A stretch of 64,000 nucleotides of DNA from Sphingopyxis sp. MWB1. GTDB taxonomy: Bacteria; Pseudomonadota; Alphaproteobacteria; Sphingomonadales; Sphingomonadaceae. The position numbers were made by a program, and so were the translations under genes. Shown here in pieces: positions 26,132 to 35,132 of this stretch. Each line of letters opens with the position of its first letter. The stretch's first letter is position 1. Below the pieces are notes generated by a model. That model worked only from the letters and a program-made list of their open reading frames with translations, was not told where the DNA came from and did no database searches. The stretch covers positions 1,849,501 to 1,913,500 of the forward strand of contig NZ_JQFJ01000002.1 in assembly GCF_000763945.1 (NCBI RefSeq). Reading direction: 5' to 3'.

Positions 26132-28093
26132 ATGAAATCGGCATGGATCTGGGCGACGGCCCTGTTGTTGCCCCTGCCCGCGATGGCGCAGGATGCGGCG
26201 AGCGAAGCGACGCGCGAGGCCCAGGCCAAGGTCGCCGCCCGGCTCGCGCTGAGCGATCCCGGCGATTTCACCAATGCCATGCGCGGCAAAATTGCCGAAA
26301 TTCCCGACGGACTGATCACCGCCAGCGATGGCCGCATCGTCTGGGACCGGCGCCTCTATGCCTTTCTGGATGCGGAACAGGCGCCCGAAACGGTGAACCC
26401 ATCGCTGTGGCGGCAAGCGCGGCTCAACGCCATCCATGGCCTGTTCGAGGTTGTGCCCGATAAGATCTGGCAGGTGCGCGGTTATGATTTGTCGGTGATG
26501 ACGATCATTCGCGGAAACAGCGGCTGGATCATCGTCGATCCGCTGCTGACCGAAGAAGCGGCAGCGGCAAGCTGGGACTTGTTCAAACGCCATGTCGAAG
26601 CGGGTGGCAAAGCACGGCCCATCCGCGCCATTCTCTTTTCGCACAGCCATAGCGACCATTTCGGCGGGGTCGGCGGCATCGTCACCCCCGAGGAAGTGGC
26701 GGCGCAGCAAATTCGCATCATCGCCCCGCACGGCTTTTCCGAGGAAGCCACTTCGGAGAATATATTGGCGGGCAATGCGATGAGCCGCCGCGCCGCCTAT
26801 ATGTTCGGTGCGGCGCTGGCGCCGGGGCCGCGCGGGCAGGTCGATACCGGGCTGGGACCGAAATTATCGGCGGGAACCATCGGCTATATGGAGCCAACCG
26901 AGACAGTTCCGGCGAGCGGCGGCAGCTGGACGATCGACGGGCTGGCGTTCGAGTTCCTGGACGCGGGCGGGACGGAGGCGCCCTCCGAATTTCTCTTTTA
27001 CATCCCCGCCTATCGGGCGCTGCACACGACCGAGGTTGTGACGCGCAATCTGCACAATGTGCTGACGCTGCGCGGGGCACAGGTGCGTGATGCGCTGCGC
27101 TGGTCCAAGTCCATCGACGCAGCGCTTTTGAAATGGGGCGACAAGGCCGAGGTGGCGATGGCGTCGCATCATTGGCCGACCTGGGGAAATCAGGCGATTG
27201 CAAACTGGCTTGCGGGCCAGCGCGACGCCTATCGCTATGTGCATGATCGCACGCTGTTCCACGCCAATCGCGGGGCGACCCTGCACGAGCTGGCGGAACT
27301 GACCGCCGAAGCGCCGGTGCAGGGCCGCGATTTTGCGACGCGCGATTATTATGGGACGCTCAATCACAATATGAAGGCGACCTATCAGCGCTATTTTGGC
27401 TGGTGGGACGGCAACCCCGCCACTTTCAATCCCCTGCCCCCCGCCGAAAGCGCCGCCAAATATGTCGCGCTTGCCGGCGGAAGTGACAAGCTGCTCGCGG
27501 CTGGAAAAGCTGCGATTGCGGCGGGCGATTATCGCTGGGCGGCCGAACTGCTGAACAAGCTGGTTTTTGCCGAGCCGGAGAATGAGGCAGCGCGGGCGAC
27601 GCTCGCTTCGGCTTACGACCAGCTTGGCTATCAGGCCGAATCGGGGGCATGGCGCAACTATTATCTCGCCGCCGCCGCCAGCTTGCGCGGAACGGAAGGC
27701 GCCAGTCACGGCAGCAACGGGCAGGGCCGCAGCTTTATCCGCGCCATTCCCACGCCGGTCTTTTTCGATGCGCTGGCAACGCGCTTTGACGCCGATAAAG
27801 GCGCAGCGCTGTCCGGCACTTTTCAGTTCATCCTGCCCGACAGCGAGGAACACATCGCGGTCGTTGTGCGCGGCGGGGGCGAAGTGCCCCGCTATGGCGT
27901 GACCGATGCCGCCCCGACGGCGACGATCACGGTCGATCGGGCAACGCTGGATGATGTGATGCTGCGCAAGGCCGATTTCCCGGCCCTGCTGCAATCGGGC
28001 GCGATCAAGGTTGCGGGTGACCGCGCCGCCTTCCTCCGCTGGTTCGCGCTGCATCCGCCCGCCGATCCCACCTTCAATATTGTTGTCCCTTAG
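26132..28093 (+). CDS. Exported alkyl/aryl-sulfatase-like MBL-fold hydrolase
   Basis: A 653-residue protein with a signal peptide (cleavage after PAMAQ, about residue 20). The metallo-beta-lactamase zinc motif His171-x-His173-x-Asp175-His176 (SHSHSDHFGG) is intact, with further ligands in LHTTEVVTRNLHN and ASHHWPTWGN. This is followed by a helical dimerisation domain (about 400-520) and a C-terminal SCP2-like lipid-binding domain (about 545-650), the SdsA1/YjcS layout. Such enzymes cleave sulfate from alkyl sulfates such as SDS, freeing an alcohol. The ATG follows GGGAGAGAAGA. Substrate is inferred from the family. Confidence 0.9.
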   Translation: MKSAWIWATALLLPLPAMAQDAASEATREAQAKVAARLALSDPGDFTNAMRGKIAEIPDGLITASDGRIVWDRRLYAFLDAEQAPETVNPSLWRQARLNAIHGLFEVVPDKIWQVRGYDLSVMTIIRGNSGWIIVDPLLTEEAAAASWDLFKRHVEAGGKARPIRAILFSHSHSDHFGGVGGIVTPEEVAAQQIRIIAPHGFSEEATSENILAGNAMSRRAAYMFGAALAPGPRGQVDTGLGPKLSAGTIGYMEPTETVPASGGSWTIDGLAFEFLDAGGTEAPSEFLFYIPAYRALHTTEVVTRNLHNVLTLRGAQVRDALRWSKSIDAALLKWGDKAEVAMASHHWPTWGNQAIANWLAGQRDAYRYVHDRTLFHANRGATLHELAELTAEAPVQGRDFATRDYYGTLNHNMKATYQRYFGWWDGNPATFNPLPPAESAAKYVALAGGSDKLLAAGKAAIAAGDYRWAAELLNKLVFAEPENEAARATLASAYDQLGYQAESGAWRNYYLAAAASLRGTEGASHGSNGQGRSFIRAIPTPVFFDALATRFDADKGAALSGTFQFILPDSEEHIAVVVRGGGEVPRYGVTDAAPTATITVDRATLDDVMLRKADFPALLQSGAIKVAGDRAAFLRWFALHPPADPTFNIVVP

Positions 28094-28118
28094 CCGCGAT
28101 AGCGACTATCGAGAGGGG

Positions 28119-28649
28119 ATGACCGACAGCCCTCCCGCGCATCCCCTCGACCCCTTTGACCCACGGGCAATTCTTGCCTCCGAAGGACTGGAGCCGGTCG
28201 CGCCCGCCTTTACCCATGTTCTGCGGATCACCGCCCTGTTCAACATGGTGCCGCTGGCCATTGCGCTGAGCGTCGCTGATTATTTCCTGATACGGCATCT
28301 GGGCGGTCCCTATGGGCTGCTGAGCGCGCTCGCGTGGATCGCCGCGCTGGCCGTCATCACTTTGTTTCCCGCGCGCCGCGCCCAGCGTTGGGGCTTTCAT
28401 ATGGGCGAGGGTCAGCTGCGCGTCGCGCGCGGTTGGTTGTTTCGCACCGACACCATCGTCCCCTTTGTCCGGGTGCAGCATATCGATATCGGTCAGGGGC
28501 CGGTCGAGCGCTGGTTCGGCCTGTCGCACCTGATCGTCCACACTTCGGGGACACATAACAGCACGGTAACGCTGCCGGGGCTGCACGCCGAACTGGCCGC
28601 GGCAATGCGCGAGACGATCCGCCGCCATATCCAGACCGATTTTGCATGA
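28119..28649 (+). CDS. Membrane protein with bacterial PH domain (YdbS-like)
   Basis: A 176-residue protein with two membrane helices (about 40-85) followed by one bPH_2 domain (about 90-170; RVARGWLFRTDTIVPFVRVQ, HIDIGQGPVERWFGLSHLIV). The ATG follows GAGAGGGG. Its last four bases overlap the next gene, which has several bPH_2 domains; the two resemble the Bacillus ydbS-ydbT pair, where YdbT-like proteins form a membrane complex that protects against toxic peptides. Operon continues into recJ. Confidence 0.87.
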   Translation: MTDSPPAHPLDPFDPRAILASEGLEPVAPAFTHVLRITALFNMVPLAIALSVADYFLIRHLGGPYGLLSALAWIAALAVITLFPARRAQRWGFHMGEGQLRVARGWLFRTDTIVPFVRVQHIDIGQGPVERWFGLSHLIVHTSGTHNSTVTLPGLHAELAAAMRETIRRHIQTDFA

Positions 28650-30208
28650 ATGATATGTCGCCCTCTGAAGCGGTCCGGGCAGAGCAAGGCGAGGCAGCGG
28701 GACGCGAGGCGCTTCCCGGCCCCGAATGGCAGCGTCTGCACCCCGCGACGCTGCTGATTGCGGTTCTGGCCATTGGTCCGCGCCTGATCAATTTCCTGCC
28801 TGCCATCGCCGCGCTCGGCTTTACCGGCAATTGGCAATATATTGTTCCCGCGCTGCTCGCCTTTCTGCTGCTTTCGCTGCTTGCAGCCTGGTTTCACTGG
28901 CTGCGCTTTCGCTTTGCCGTCGGCAGCGATGAAGTGGTGATCGAAAGCGGGGTGCTCGCCCGCCAGCATCGCACCATCCCCTTTGACCGGATTCAGGATG
29001 TCAGCATCGAACAGGGCTTGCTCGCGCGCGCGCTGGGCATTGCCAAGGTCGGTTTCGAAACCGGCGCGAGCGCGAGCGATGACGGCGCGCAGCTCGATGC
29101 CATCGCGCTGGAAAGCGCCGAGGCGCTGCGCGCGACAATCCGCGCGCACCGCAGCAGCGCGGGGACGGCCAGCACCGCTGCCGAGGGCGCCGCCCTATCC
29201 GATGCTGACGAGCAGCAAGCGGACGACCGGCTGCTGTTCGCGATGACGCCCCGCCAGCTGGTCGTTGCGGGATTGTTCAACTTCTCGCTCGCCGCGCTCG
29301 CCGTTTTCGGCGCCGCGACGCAATTGTTCGACAATGTCCTGCCCTTTGACTTCAATGTCTTCAACCCGTTCGACTGGTTCGATCTGGCCGATCAATATGG
29401 GCTGGACGACTGGCTGTTCGCGCATCGCTGGATGGCGGGTGTCGGAGCACTTTTGTCGCTGCTGCTGATCGGCTTTGCGTCGGGCGTCGCGCTGATGATC
29501 TTTGCCAATTGGGATTTCCGCCTGACGCGCGAGCCGCGCGGGCTGCGCCGGACGCGCGGGCTGACAACGCGGACCGATGTTGCGCTGCCGATCCGGCGTA
29601 TTCAGGCGGCAATTATCGTCACCGGCTGGTTTCGCCGCCGTTTTGGCTGGCACGAACTGCGCGTGCAGAGCCTGGCGAGCGATGGTGGCAAGGAAGCCGA
29701 CCACCAGATCATCCCCTTTGCGCGCTTTGACGCTATCGACCCGGTGCTCGGCGAAATCGGCATTGCCCGCCCCGCCTCCGATACGGCTTGGCAAAAAAGC
29801 CATGTCATCGTCGCCCTGCCCGGCCTGATCGGCGCGCTGGTGGCGCTGGGCGGGGGTGGCATCGCGCTGGCACTGGGGCATATGCCGGGATGGTTTGCGA
29901 TTGCCGCGGCCCTCCTGATCGCCCTCCTCGCCCTTTTTGGCGCGCGATTCTATCGATGGGCCGATCTGGGCGACCGGGTGGCGATCCGCCGGGGCTTTTC
30001 GAAACCGCGCCTGACGCTCCTTCCCGATGCGTCAGTGCAGAGCATCGACCTGAAAACCGACTTCATCCTGCGCCCCATGGGCCTCGCCACGCTGGTCTTC
30101 GGCGTGCCGGGGGCCAGTTCGCTGGGCGCCCATGATATTCCCGCCATCCCCCGCCCTGTGGCCGAAGCGCTGCGCCAGCGGATATTGGCGGGCGGAGAGA
30201 AGATATGA
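28646..30208 (+). CDS. Multi-bPH-domain membrane protein (YdbT-like)
   Basis: A 520-residue membrane protein with three bPH_2 units, each led by membrane helices: roughly 45-160 (GVLARQHRTIPFDRIQDVSI), 210-360 (RGLTTRTDVALPIRRIQAAI) and 395-515 (RRGFSKPRLTLLPDASVQSI). A hydrophilic linker of about 40 residues rich in Ala/Glu/Asp separates the first two. ATGA overlaps on both sides couple it to the smaller bPH gene and to recJ. Function in Gram-negative bacteria is unknown. Confidence 0.87.
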   Translation: MNDMSPSEAVRAEQGEAAGREALPGPEWQRLHPATLLIAVLAIGPRLINFLPAIAALGFTGNWQYIVPALLAFLLLSLLAAWFHWLRFRFAVGSDEVVIESGVLARQHRTIPFDRIQDVSIEQGLLARALGIAKVGFETGASASDDGAQLDAIALESAEALRATIRAHRSSAGTASTAAEGAALSDADEQQADDRLLFAMTPRQLVVAGLFNFSLAALAVFGAATQLFDNVLPFDFNVFNPFDWFDLADQYGLDDWLFAHRWMAGVGALLSLLLIGFASGVALMIFANWDFRLTREPRGLRRTRGLTTRTDVALPIRRIQAAIIVTGWFRRRFGWHELRVQSLASDGGKEADHQIIPFARFDAIDPVLGEIGIARPASDTAWQKSHVIVALPGLIGALVALGGGGIALALGHMPGWFAIAAALLIALLALFGARFYRWADLGDRVAIRRGFSKPRLTLLPDASVQSIDLKTDFILRPMGLATLVFGVPGASSLGAHDIPAIPRPVAEALRQRILAGGEKI

Positions 30209-31989
30209 CCGCAAACAGGACGGCCGACACCGCGCTGGGCATCGAACGCTCGATCCTCGGCCAGCCATGGCGCTGGCGCGCGACCAGCGCCGATATGGGC
30301 AGCGACACGCTGGCGCCCGACGATCTGGTCACGCAATTGCTGCTGGCGCGCGGGGTGACGCGTGACGAACTGGATCGGCATCGCAGCCCGACCTTGCGCG
30401 GCTTCATGCCCGACCCCTCCATCTTTCGCGATATGGACGCCGCCGCCGCGCGGATTGCCGATGCGGTCGAGGCGAAGGAAGCGATCACCATCTTTGGCGA
30501 TTATGACGTCGATGGCGCGACCTCTGCCGCGCTGCTCGTTCGCCTGCTCCGCGCGCTCGACGTGCCCGTTGGCGCCTATATCCCCGATCGGCTGATGGAA
30601 GGCTATGGCCCCTCGGGCGCGGCGCTGGTTAAGATTGGCGAGGCGGGGTCGCGACTGGTCGTCACCGTCGATTGCGGGGCCCAGGCCTTTGACGCCATCG
30701 CCGAGGCCAAGGCAGCGGGGGTGGAGGTGATCATCGTGGATCACCACCAATGCGCGACGACGCTGCCGCAGGCGCTGGCTGTGGTGAACCCCAACCGGCT
30801 CGACGAGGCGCCCGACGCCGCTGGCCATGGCAATCTGGCCGCGGTTGGCGTGGCTTTCCTGCTGGGCGCCGCGCTGCTTCGTACCTTGCGCGCGCGCGGT
30901 TTTTTCAGCAGGCGCGCCGAGCCTGCATTGATCGATCTGCTCGATCTGGTCGCGCTCGGCACCGTCGCCGATGTTGCGCAGTTGACCGGCTTTAACCGCG
31001 CGCTGGTGACGCAGGGGCTGAAGATCATGGCGCGGCGCGGCAATATCGGCCTGTCGGCGCTGATGGACGCAGCGCGGCTGACGAAACCGCCAAGCGCGAG
31101 CGACATGGGCTTTGCTCTGGGACCGCGCATCAATGCAGGCGGACGCGTCGGAAAATCCGACCTTGGCGTGCGGTTGCTCACCACGAGCGACCCGCAAGAG
31201 GCTGCCGATATCGCCGCCGAGCTCAACCGGCTGAATGAGGAACGCCGCGCGATCGAGGCCGCCGTGCTCGACGAGGCGCTGGCGGCGAGCGCCGCCTGCG
31301 CTAATGCCCCGGTCGCGCTGGTATCGGGCGCGGGCTGGCATCCCGGCGTCATCGGCATTGTCGCCGGGCGCCTCAAGGAAAAGCTCCACCGCCCCGCCAT
31401 CGTCATCGCAGTGGATGAGGAAGGCGTGGGCAAGGGGTCGGGCCGCTCTATTTCCGGCGTCGATCTGGGCGCCGCGATCCTTGCAGCGAAGGAAAGCGGA
31501 TTGCTCGTCGCCGGGGGGGGCCATGCGATGGCAGCGGGGCTGACAGTTGACGCGGCCAAGCTTGACGCGCTCGGCGCCTTTCTGAATGAACGGCTGGCGC
31601 GCGATGTCGAGCGGGCGAGCGGCGAAAAGTCGCTGCTGATCGACGCGGTGCTGGCCCCGCGCGGCATCAGCCCCGACTGGTGCGCGGCGATCGAGAGCGC
31701 CGGGCCCTATGGTGCGGGCTGGCCTGCCCCGCGCGTTGCCACCGGGCCAGTGCGAATCATCGAATCGGGCGTCGTTGGCACCGATCATCTCCGCCTGATC
31801 GTCGCGGGCGAGGATGGCGGACGCTTCAAGGCCATCGCCTTTCGCAGCGCTGAAAGCGAATTGGGCCAGACACTGCTCCATACACGGGGCAATCGCAAAT
31901 TATGGCTCGCGGGCCGCGCAAAACGGGATGATTGGGGCAGCCGCCCCGCTGCTGAACTCCATCTCGAGGATGCAGCATGGGCCGATTGA
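30205..31989 (+). CDS. recJ: Single-stranded-DNA-specific exonuclease RecJ
   Basis: A 594-residue 5'-3' exonuclease of recombination and mismatch repair. DHH-family motifs in order: FGDYDVDGATSAALL (about 98-112), TVDCGAQAFD, VDHHQCATTLPQALAVVNP (catalytic DHH), ALGTVADVA, and in the DHHA1 domain AGGGHAMAAGLTV (about 435); the last 130 residues form the OB-fold. Translationally coupled to the preceding bPH gene (ATGA at 30205). Followed by tRNA-Glu. Confidence 0.96.
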   Translation: MTANRTADTALGIERSILGQPWRWRATSADMGSDTLAPDDLVTQLLLARGVTRDELDRHRSPTLRGFMPDPSIFRDMDAAAARIADAVEAKEAITIFGDYDVDGATSAALLVRLLRALDVPVGAYIPDRLMEGYGPSGAALVKIGEAGSRLVVTVDCGAQAFDAIAEAKAAGVEVIIVDHHQCATTLPQALAVVNPNRLDEAPDAAGHGNLAAVGVAFLLGAALLRTLRARGFFSRRAEPALIDLLDLVALGTVADVAQLTGFNRALVTQGLKIMARRGNIGLSALMDAARLTKPPSASDMGFALGPRINAGGRVGKSDLGVRLLTTSDPQEAADIAAELNRLNEERRAIEAAVLDEALAASAACANAPVALVSGAGWHPGVIGIVAGRLKEKLHRPAIVIAVDEEGVGKGSGRSISGVDLGAAILAAKESGLLVAGGGHAMAAGLTVDAAKLDALGAFLNERLARDVERASGEKSLLIDAVLAPRGISPDWCAAIESAGPYGAGWPAPRVATGPVRIIESGVVGTDHLRLIVAGEDGGRFKAIAFRSAESELGQTLLHTRGNRKLWLAGRAKRDDWGSRPAAELHLEDAAWAD

Positions 31990-32077
31990 GGGGGCGCTGC
32001 GTAATATTTTTGCGCAAGCTGTCCGCCAGCGCTTGACCGCGCCGACCAGCCCGTCTAATGCGCCGCTTCCGGTTGAC

Positions 32078-32153
32078 GGCCCCTTCGTCTAGCGGTCTAG
32101 GACGTCGCCCTTTCACGGCGAAAACACGGGTTCGAGTCCCGTAGGGGTCACCA
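32078..32153 (+). tRNA. tRNA-Glu (anticodon TTC)
   Basis: A complete cloverleaf: acceptor GGCCCCT pairs with AGGGGTC (one G-T), D-arm around GTCTAGCGGTCTAGGAC, anticodon stem TCGCC/GGCGA with loop CTTTCAC giving TTC, T-arm ACGGG-TTCGAGT-CCCGT, discriminator A at 32150, and an encoded CCA at 32151-32153. No integrase or duplicated 3' end is visible downstream, so it is not a used attachment site in this window. Confidence 0.97.
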
Positions 32154-32253
32154 CCGCCGCAGCTTGCGGCCCAGCACCGGATTTCCTCCGCATTTGCTTT
32201 ATTGGCCCGTCGCTGGACCGGCCTGCCTGCGCCATTTGCTTTGGGACGAGCGC

Positions 32254-32269
32254 CCCCGCCGAAGCGGGG
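32254..32269. terminator. Hairpin after the BCCT transporter gene
   Basis: CCCCGC / GCGGGG around CGAA (TTCG-type tetraloop on the minus strand) lies 18 bases beyond the transporter stop and downstream of tRNA-Glu. No clear T-run follows in either direction, so its terminator role is tentative. Confidence 0.4.
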
Positions 32270-32286
32270 CACGTTCGCACCGACGG

Positions 32287-34275
32287 CTATTTCAGCCGGC
32301 GATAGTGGCGGAAACGCGCATAGCGGTTCAGCACTTCGTTGATCAGCTGCGCCTCGCTATAGCCCGTCACGTCGGTCGGGCCATCCCCGTCGGAGCTGGA
32401 AGCCATGGCGCGATAATGTTGTCGTTCCTTGGCATGGGCTTTTTGCGATTCGGCGTAAGCGAAGCTGGGCGCGCGGAAAGACCGCACACGCACCATATAA
32501 TGGAACACACCGAGGTCGCCGTGCGGCACCGTCAGTTCGAGAAGATCCGGCCGCTTCACCAGTTCGGGCTCAAGCTCGGTCTGGCGAAGCTGGGTTGCGA
32601 TGGCGTCGAGCGCCGATCGCACGGTGGACGCGAGAAAGGCCTCGCTTTCCGCCTGCGAATAATAATGGGTGATGTTGGTCAGGCGCTGTTGCCACCCCGG
32701 ACCCGCCGCCGGGATGCGCGGCGCGTCGGCCGTCAGCGACAGGTCCAGCGGCATGCCCCGATTTTCCGTCTGCAAGGCGCGCAGCAGGCCAAAACAGATA
32801 AAGAGCATGACCACGGCAAAAGGCAGCGCACTGGCGATGGCCGCCGTCTGCAACGCCTCCAGCCCGCCAGCGACGAGCAGCACTGACGCCACGACCCCTG
32901 CGCACAGCGCCCAGAATACGCGCTGCCACACGGGCGGGTCTTCGGCATCGCCCGACGTAATGGTGTCGATCACCAGCGCGCCCGAATCCGCCGAGGTCAC
33001 GAAGAAAGTGATGACGAGCAAGGTCGCCAGCGCCGATGCGACATAGGATAGCGGCAGATTTTCAAACATCTGGAACAAGGCAACGGGCATGTCATTGACC
33101 ACCGTGGCGGCGATGTCGGCGGTACCCTTCATATCCATGTCGATGGCGGTGTTGCCAAAAACTGTCATCCACAAAAAGGTAAAGAGCGAGGGTACGAGCA
33201 ACACCCCCATGATAAATTCGCGAATGGTGCGCCCCTGCGAGATCCGGGCGATAAACATGCCGACAAAGGGCGACCAGCTGATCCACCACCCCCAATAAAA
33301 GAGCGTCCAGTCGCCGAACCAGGGATTGGGTTCATAGGCATACATGCGGAAACTGCGCTGAATGAGCGTCCCCAGATAGGCGCCGATATTCTGGACATAG
33401 GCCTGGAGCAGGAAAATGGTCGATCCCGCCAACAGCACGAAAATGAGCAGCGACACGGCGAGGATGATGTTCAGTTCCGACAGCCGCTTGATCCCCCTGT
33501 CGAGCCCCGCCATCGCCGAAGCGGTCGCCAAGAGCGTGATGCCGGCAATCAGGAAGATCTGCACCGTTGTATTGGTGGGCAAACCAAAGAGGTGATGGAA
33601 GCCCGCATTCACCTGAAGCACGCCAAAGCCGAGCGAGGTGGCGACGCCAAACATGGTGCCGAGCACGGCGAAAATGTCGATCGCATGACCGATCGGCCCA
33701 TGAATGCGCCGCCCAATCAGTGGATAGAGCGCCGAGCGAATGGTGAGCGGCAAGCCGCGCCGAAAGGAAAAATAGGCAAGCGCCAGTCCGACGATGATGT
33801 AAATCGACCAGGCGTGGAGACCCCAATGGAAGAAGGTCAGCACCATCGCCTGGCGCGCCGCCTCGACCGTATGGCCTTCGCCCACCGGCGGCGCGGCATA
33901 ATGTTGTATAGGCTCAGCAACGCCGAAAAAGAGCAGGCCAATCCCCATGCCCGCGCTGAACAACATCGCGAACCAGGAGAGATAGCTGTATTCGGCCTCG
34001 CTATCGTCTGCGCCCAGCTTGATGTCGCCATAGCGGCTGAGCATCAAAAAGATCACGAACACCAGAAAGCCCACCACCGCGAGCACATAGAACCAGCCGA
34101 AGTCGACTGTGATCGTGCGCTGAAGCGCGGCGAGCATCGGCCCGGCGCGTTCCGCAAAAAGCGACCCGAAGAGCACGAAGATCAGGATCAATGCCGCTGA
34201 ACTATAGAATACCGGCGGGTTGACGCGCATCCGCACCCCGGTCGAAGACGAATCCTGCGTGTCGGTTTGCGCCAT
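32287..34275 (-). CDS. BCCT-family choline/betaine/carnitine transporter
   Basis: A 662-residue inner-membrane transporter with about 12 helices. The BCCT signature region is seen in WGWWISWSPFVGMFIARISQ, together with AMLFSAGMGIGLLFFGVAEP and the Gly-rich FGVATSLGFGVLQVN. The C-terminal 150 residues are cytoplasmic and longer than in small BCCTs, like BetT, where the tail senses osmolarity. It imports compatible solutes (or their precursors) using Na+ or H+; substrate not resolved. No betA/betB neighbours. Start follows AGGGAGCCTCATC. Confidence 0.93.
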   Translation of the reverse strand: MAQTDTQDSSSTGVRMRVNPPVFYSSAALILIFVLFGSLFAERAGPMLAALQRTITVDFGWFYVLAVVGFLVFVIFLMLSRYGDIKLGADDSEAEYSYLSWFAMLFSAGMGIGLLFFGVAEPIQHYAAPPVGEGHTVEAARQAMVLTFFHWGLHAWSIYIIVGLALAYFSFRRGLPLTIRSALYPLIGRRIHGPIGHAIDIFAVLGTMFGVATSLGFGVLQVNAGFHHLFGLPTNTTVQIFLIAGITLLATASAMAGLDRGIKRLSELNIILAVSLLIFVLLAGSTIFLLQAYVQNIGAYLGTLIQRSFRMYAYEPNPWFGDWTLFYWGWWISWSPFVGMFIARISQGRTIREFIMGVLLVPSLFTFLWMTVFGNTAIDMDMKGTADIAATVVNDMPVALFQMFENLPLSYVASALATLLVITFFVTSADSGALVIDTITSGDAEDPPVWQRVFWALCAGVVASVLLVAGGLEALQTAAIASALPFAVVMLFICFGLLRALQTENRGMPLDLSLTADAPRIPAAGPGWQQRLTNITHYYSQAESEAFLASTVRSALDAIATQLRQTELEPELVKRPDLLELTVPHGDLGVFHYMVRVRSFRAPSFAYAESQKAHAKERQHYRAMASSSDGDGPTDVTGYSEAQLINEVLNRYARFRHYRRLK

Positions 34276-34552
34276 GATGAGGCTCCCTTATTTTCGTTCG
34301 GGCTCTCAAGGGTGGCCCAAAGCGCCCATGATGAAAAGCCATCCGCGCTGATTTTCCGTTAACAAGACGGGCGAGCGGCGGCCCCAGCGGAGCGATGGTG
34401 AGCGGCGGCGGCCGAGGAGAAGCCCAAAAAAGGCGCGATGCCACAGGGGCTGAAACCCCCGAGAAGCCCATGACGGGAGGGCTGCCGACGCACGAAAGCG
34501 ACGCCCTGAGGACGCCGCCTATGCTATAAATCTGTGCTGGAAAAGTTGCGCC
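34276..34552. other. Intergenic region upstream of the BCCT gene and after ssb
   Basis: About 277 bases. It holds the promoter of the transporter near 34280-34360 and, near 34410-34500, GC-rich sequence with a short local dyad (GGGGCTGAAACCCCC at 34446-34460) and a twice-occurring GAGAAGCCC. An open minus-strand frame across it has no recognisable features. The dyad might be part of the ssb terminator but lacks a T-run. No known RNA family recognised. Confidence 0.35.
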
Positions 34553-35101
34553 TCAGAAAGGCACATCGTCATCCAGATCATCGTCAAAGGGCGGGCGTCC
34601 GCCGCCGCCGCCGCTGCTGCCACCGCCCTGGTTCCAGCCGCCGCCCGACGATCCGCCGCCGCCCGCAGAGCCGCCACCCCAGCTGTCGCCGCCGGAGGAA
34701 CCGCCGCCCCAACTGTCGCCGCCGCCAGCGCGCGCGCCACCGCCGCCCGGTGCCCCGTCGAGCATCGTCAGCGATCCGCCCACGCCCGCGATGACCACTT
34801 CGGTGGTGTAGCGATCATTGCCGTCGCGGTCCTGCCATTTGCGGGTCCGCAGACTGCCCTCGACATAGACTTTGCTGCCTTTTTTCAGATAGCGTTCGAC
34901 GACGCCGACCAGGCCGTCACCATTGATGACGACATTATGCCATTCGGTGCGCTCCTTACGCTCGCCGGTCATCCGGTCCTTCCAGCTTTCGGAAGTGGCG
35001 ATACGGATATTCGCGATCCGTCCGCCATTTTGAAACGACTTGATTTCGGGGTCAGCCCCCAGATTGCCGATCAAAATTACCTTGTTGACGCTGCCAGCCA
35101 T
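34553..35101 (-). CDS. ssb: Single-stranded DNA-binding protein
   Basis: A 182-residue SSB. The OB-fold (1-115) begins [20 protein letters not shown] and contains [12 protein letters not shown] and [19 protein letters not shown]. The linker (about 118-170) is almost only Gly/Ser with two GGDSWGGGS units, and the acidic tip [10 protein letters not shown] recruits repair and replication partners. Single essential copy expected. It follows feoB in the same direction with a 31-base gap. Confidence 0.97.
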   Translation of the reverse strand: MAGSVNKVILIGNLGADPEIKSFQNGGRIANIRIATSESWKDRMTGERKERTEWHNVVINGDGLVGVVERYLKKGSKVYVEGSLRTRKWQDRDGNDRYTTEVVIAGVGGSLTMLDGAPGGGGARAGGGDSWGGGSSGGDSWGGGSAGGGGSSGGGWNQGGGSSGGGGGRPPFDDDLDDDVPF

Positions 35102-35132
35102 CGTCGCTCCGTTCCGCGCTTGATAGAAAGGG

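Noticed and set aside
29950..31881. 643-codon frame antisense to recJ and its neighbour
   Set aside because: Shadow frame without domain motifs; crosses two real genes.
34202..34471. 89-codon minus-strand frame upstream of the BCCT gene
   Set aside because: Overlaps the transporter N-terminus out of phase and lacks features.
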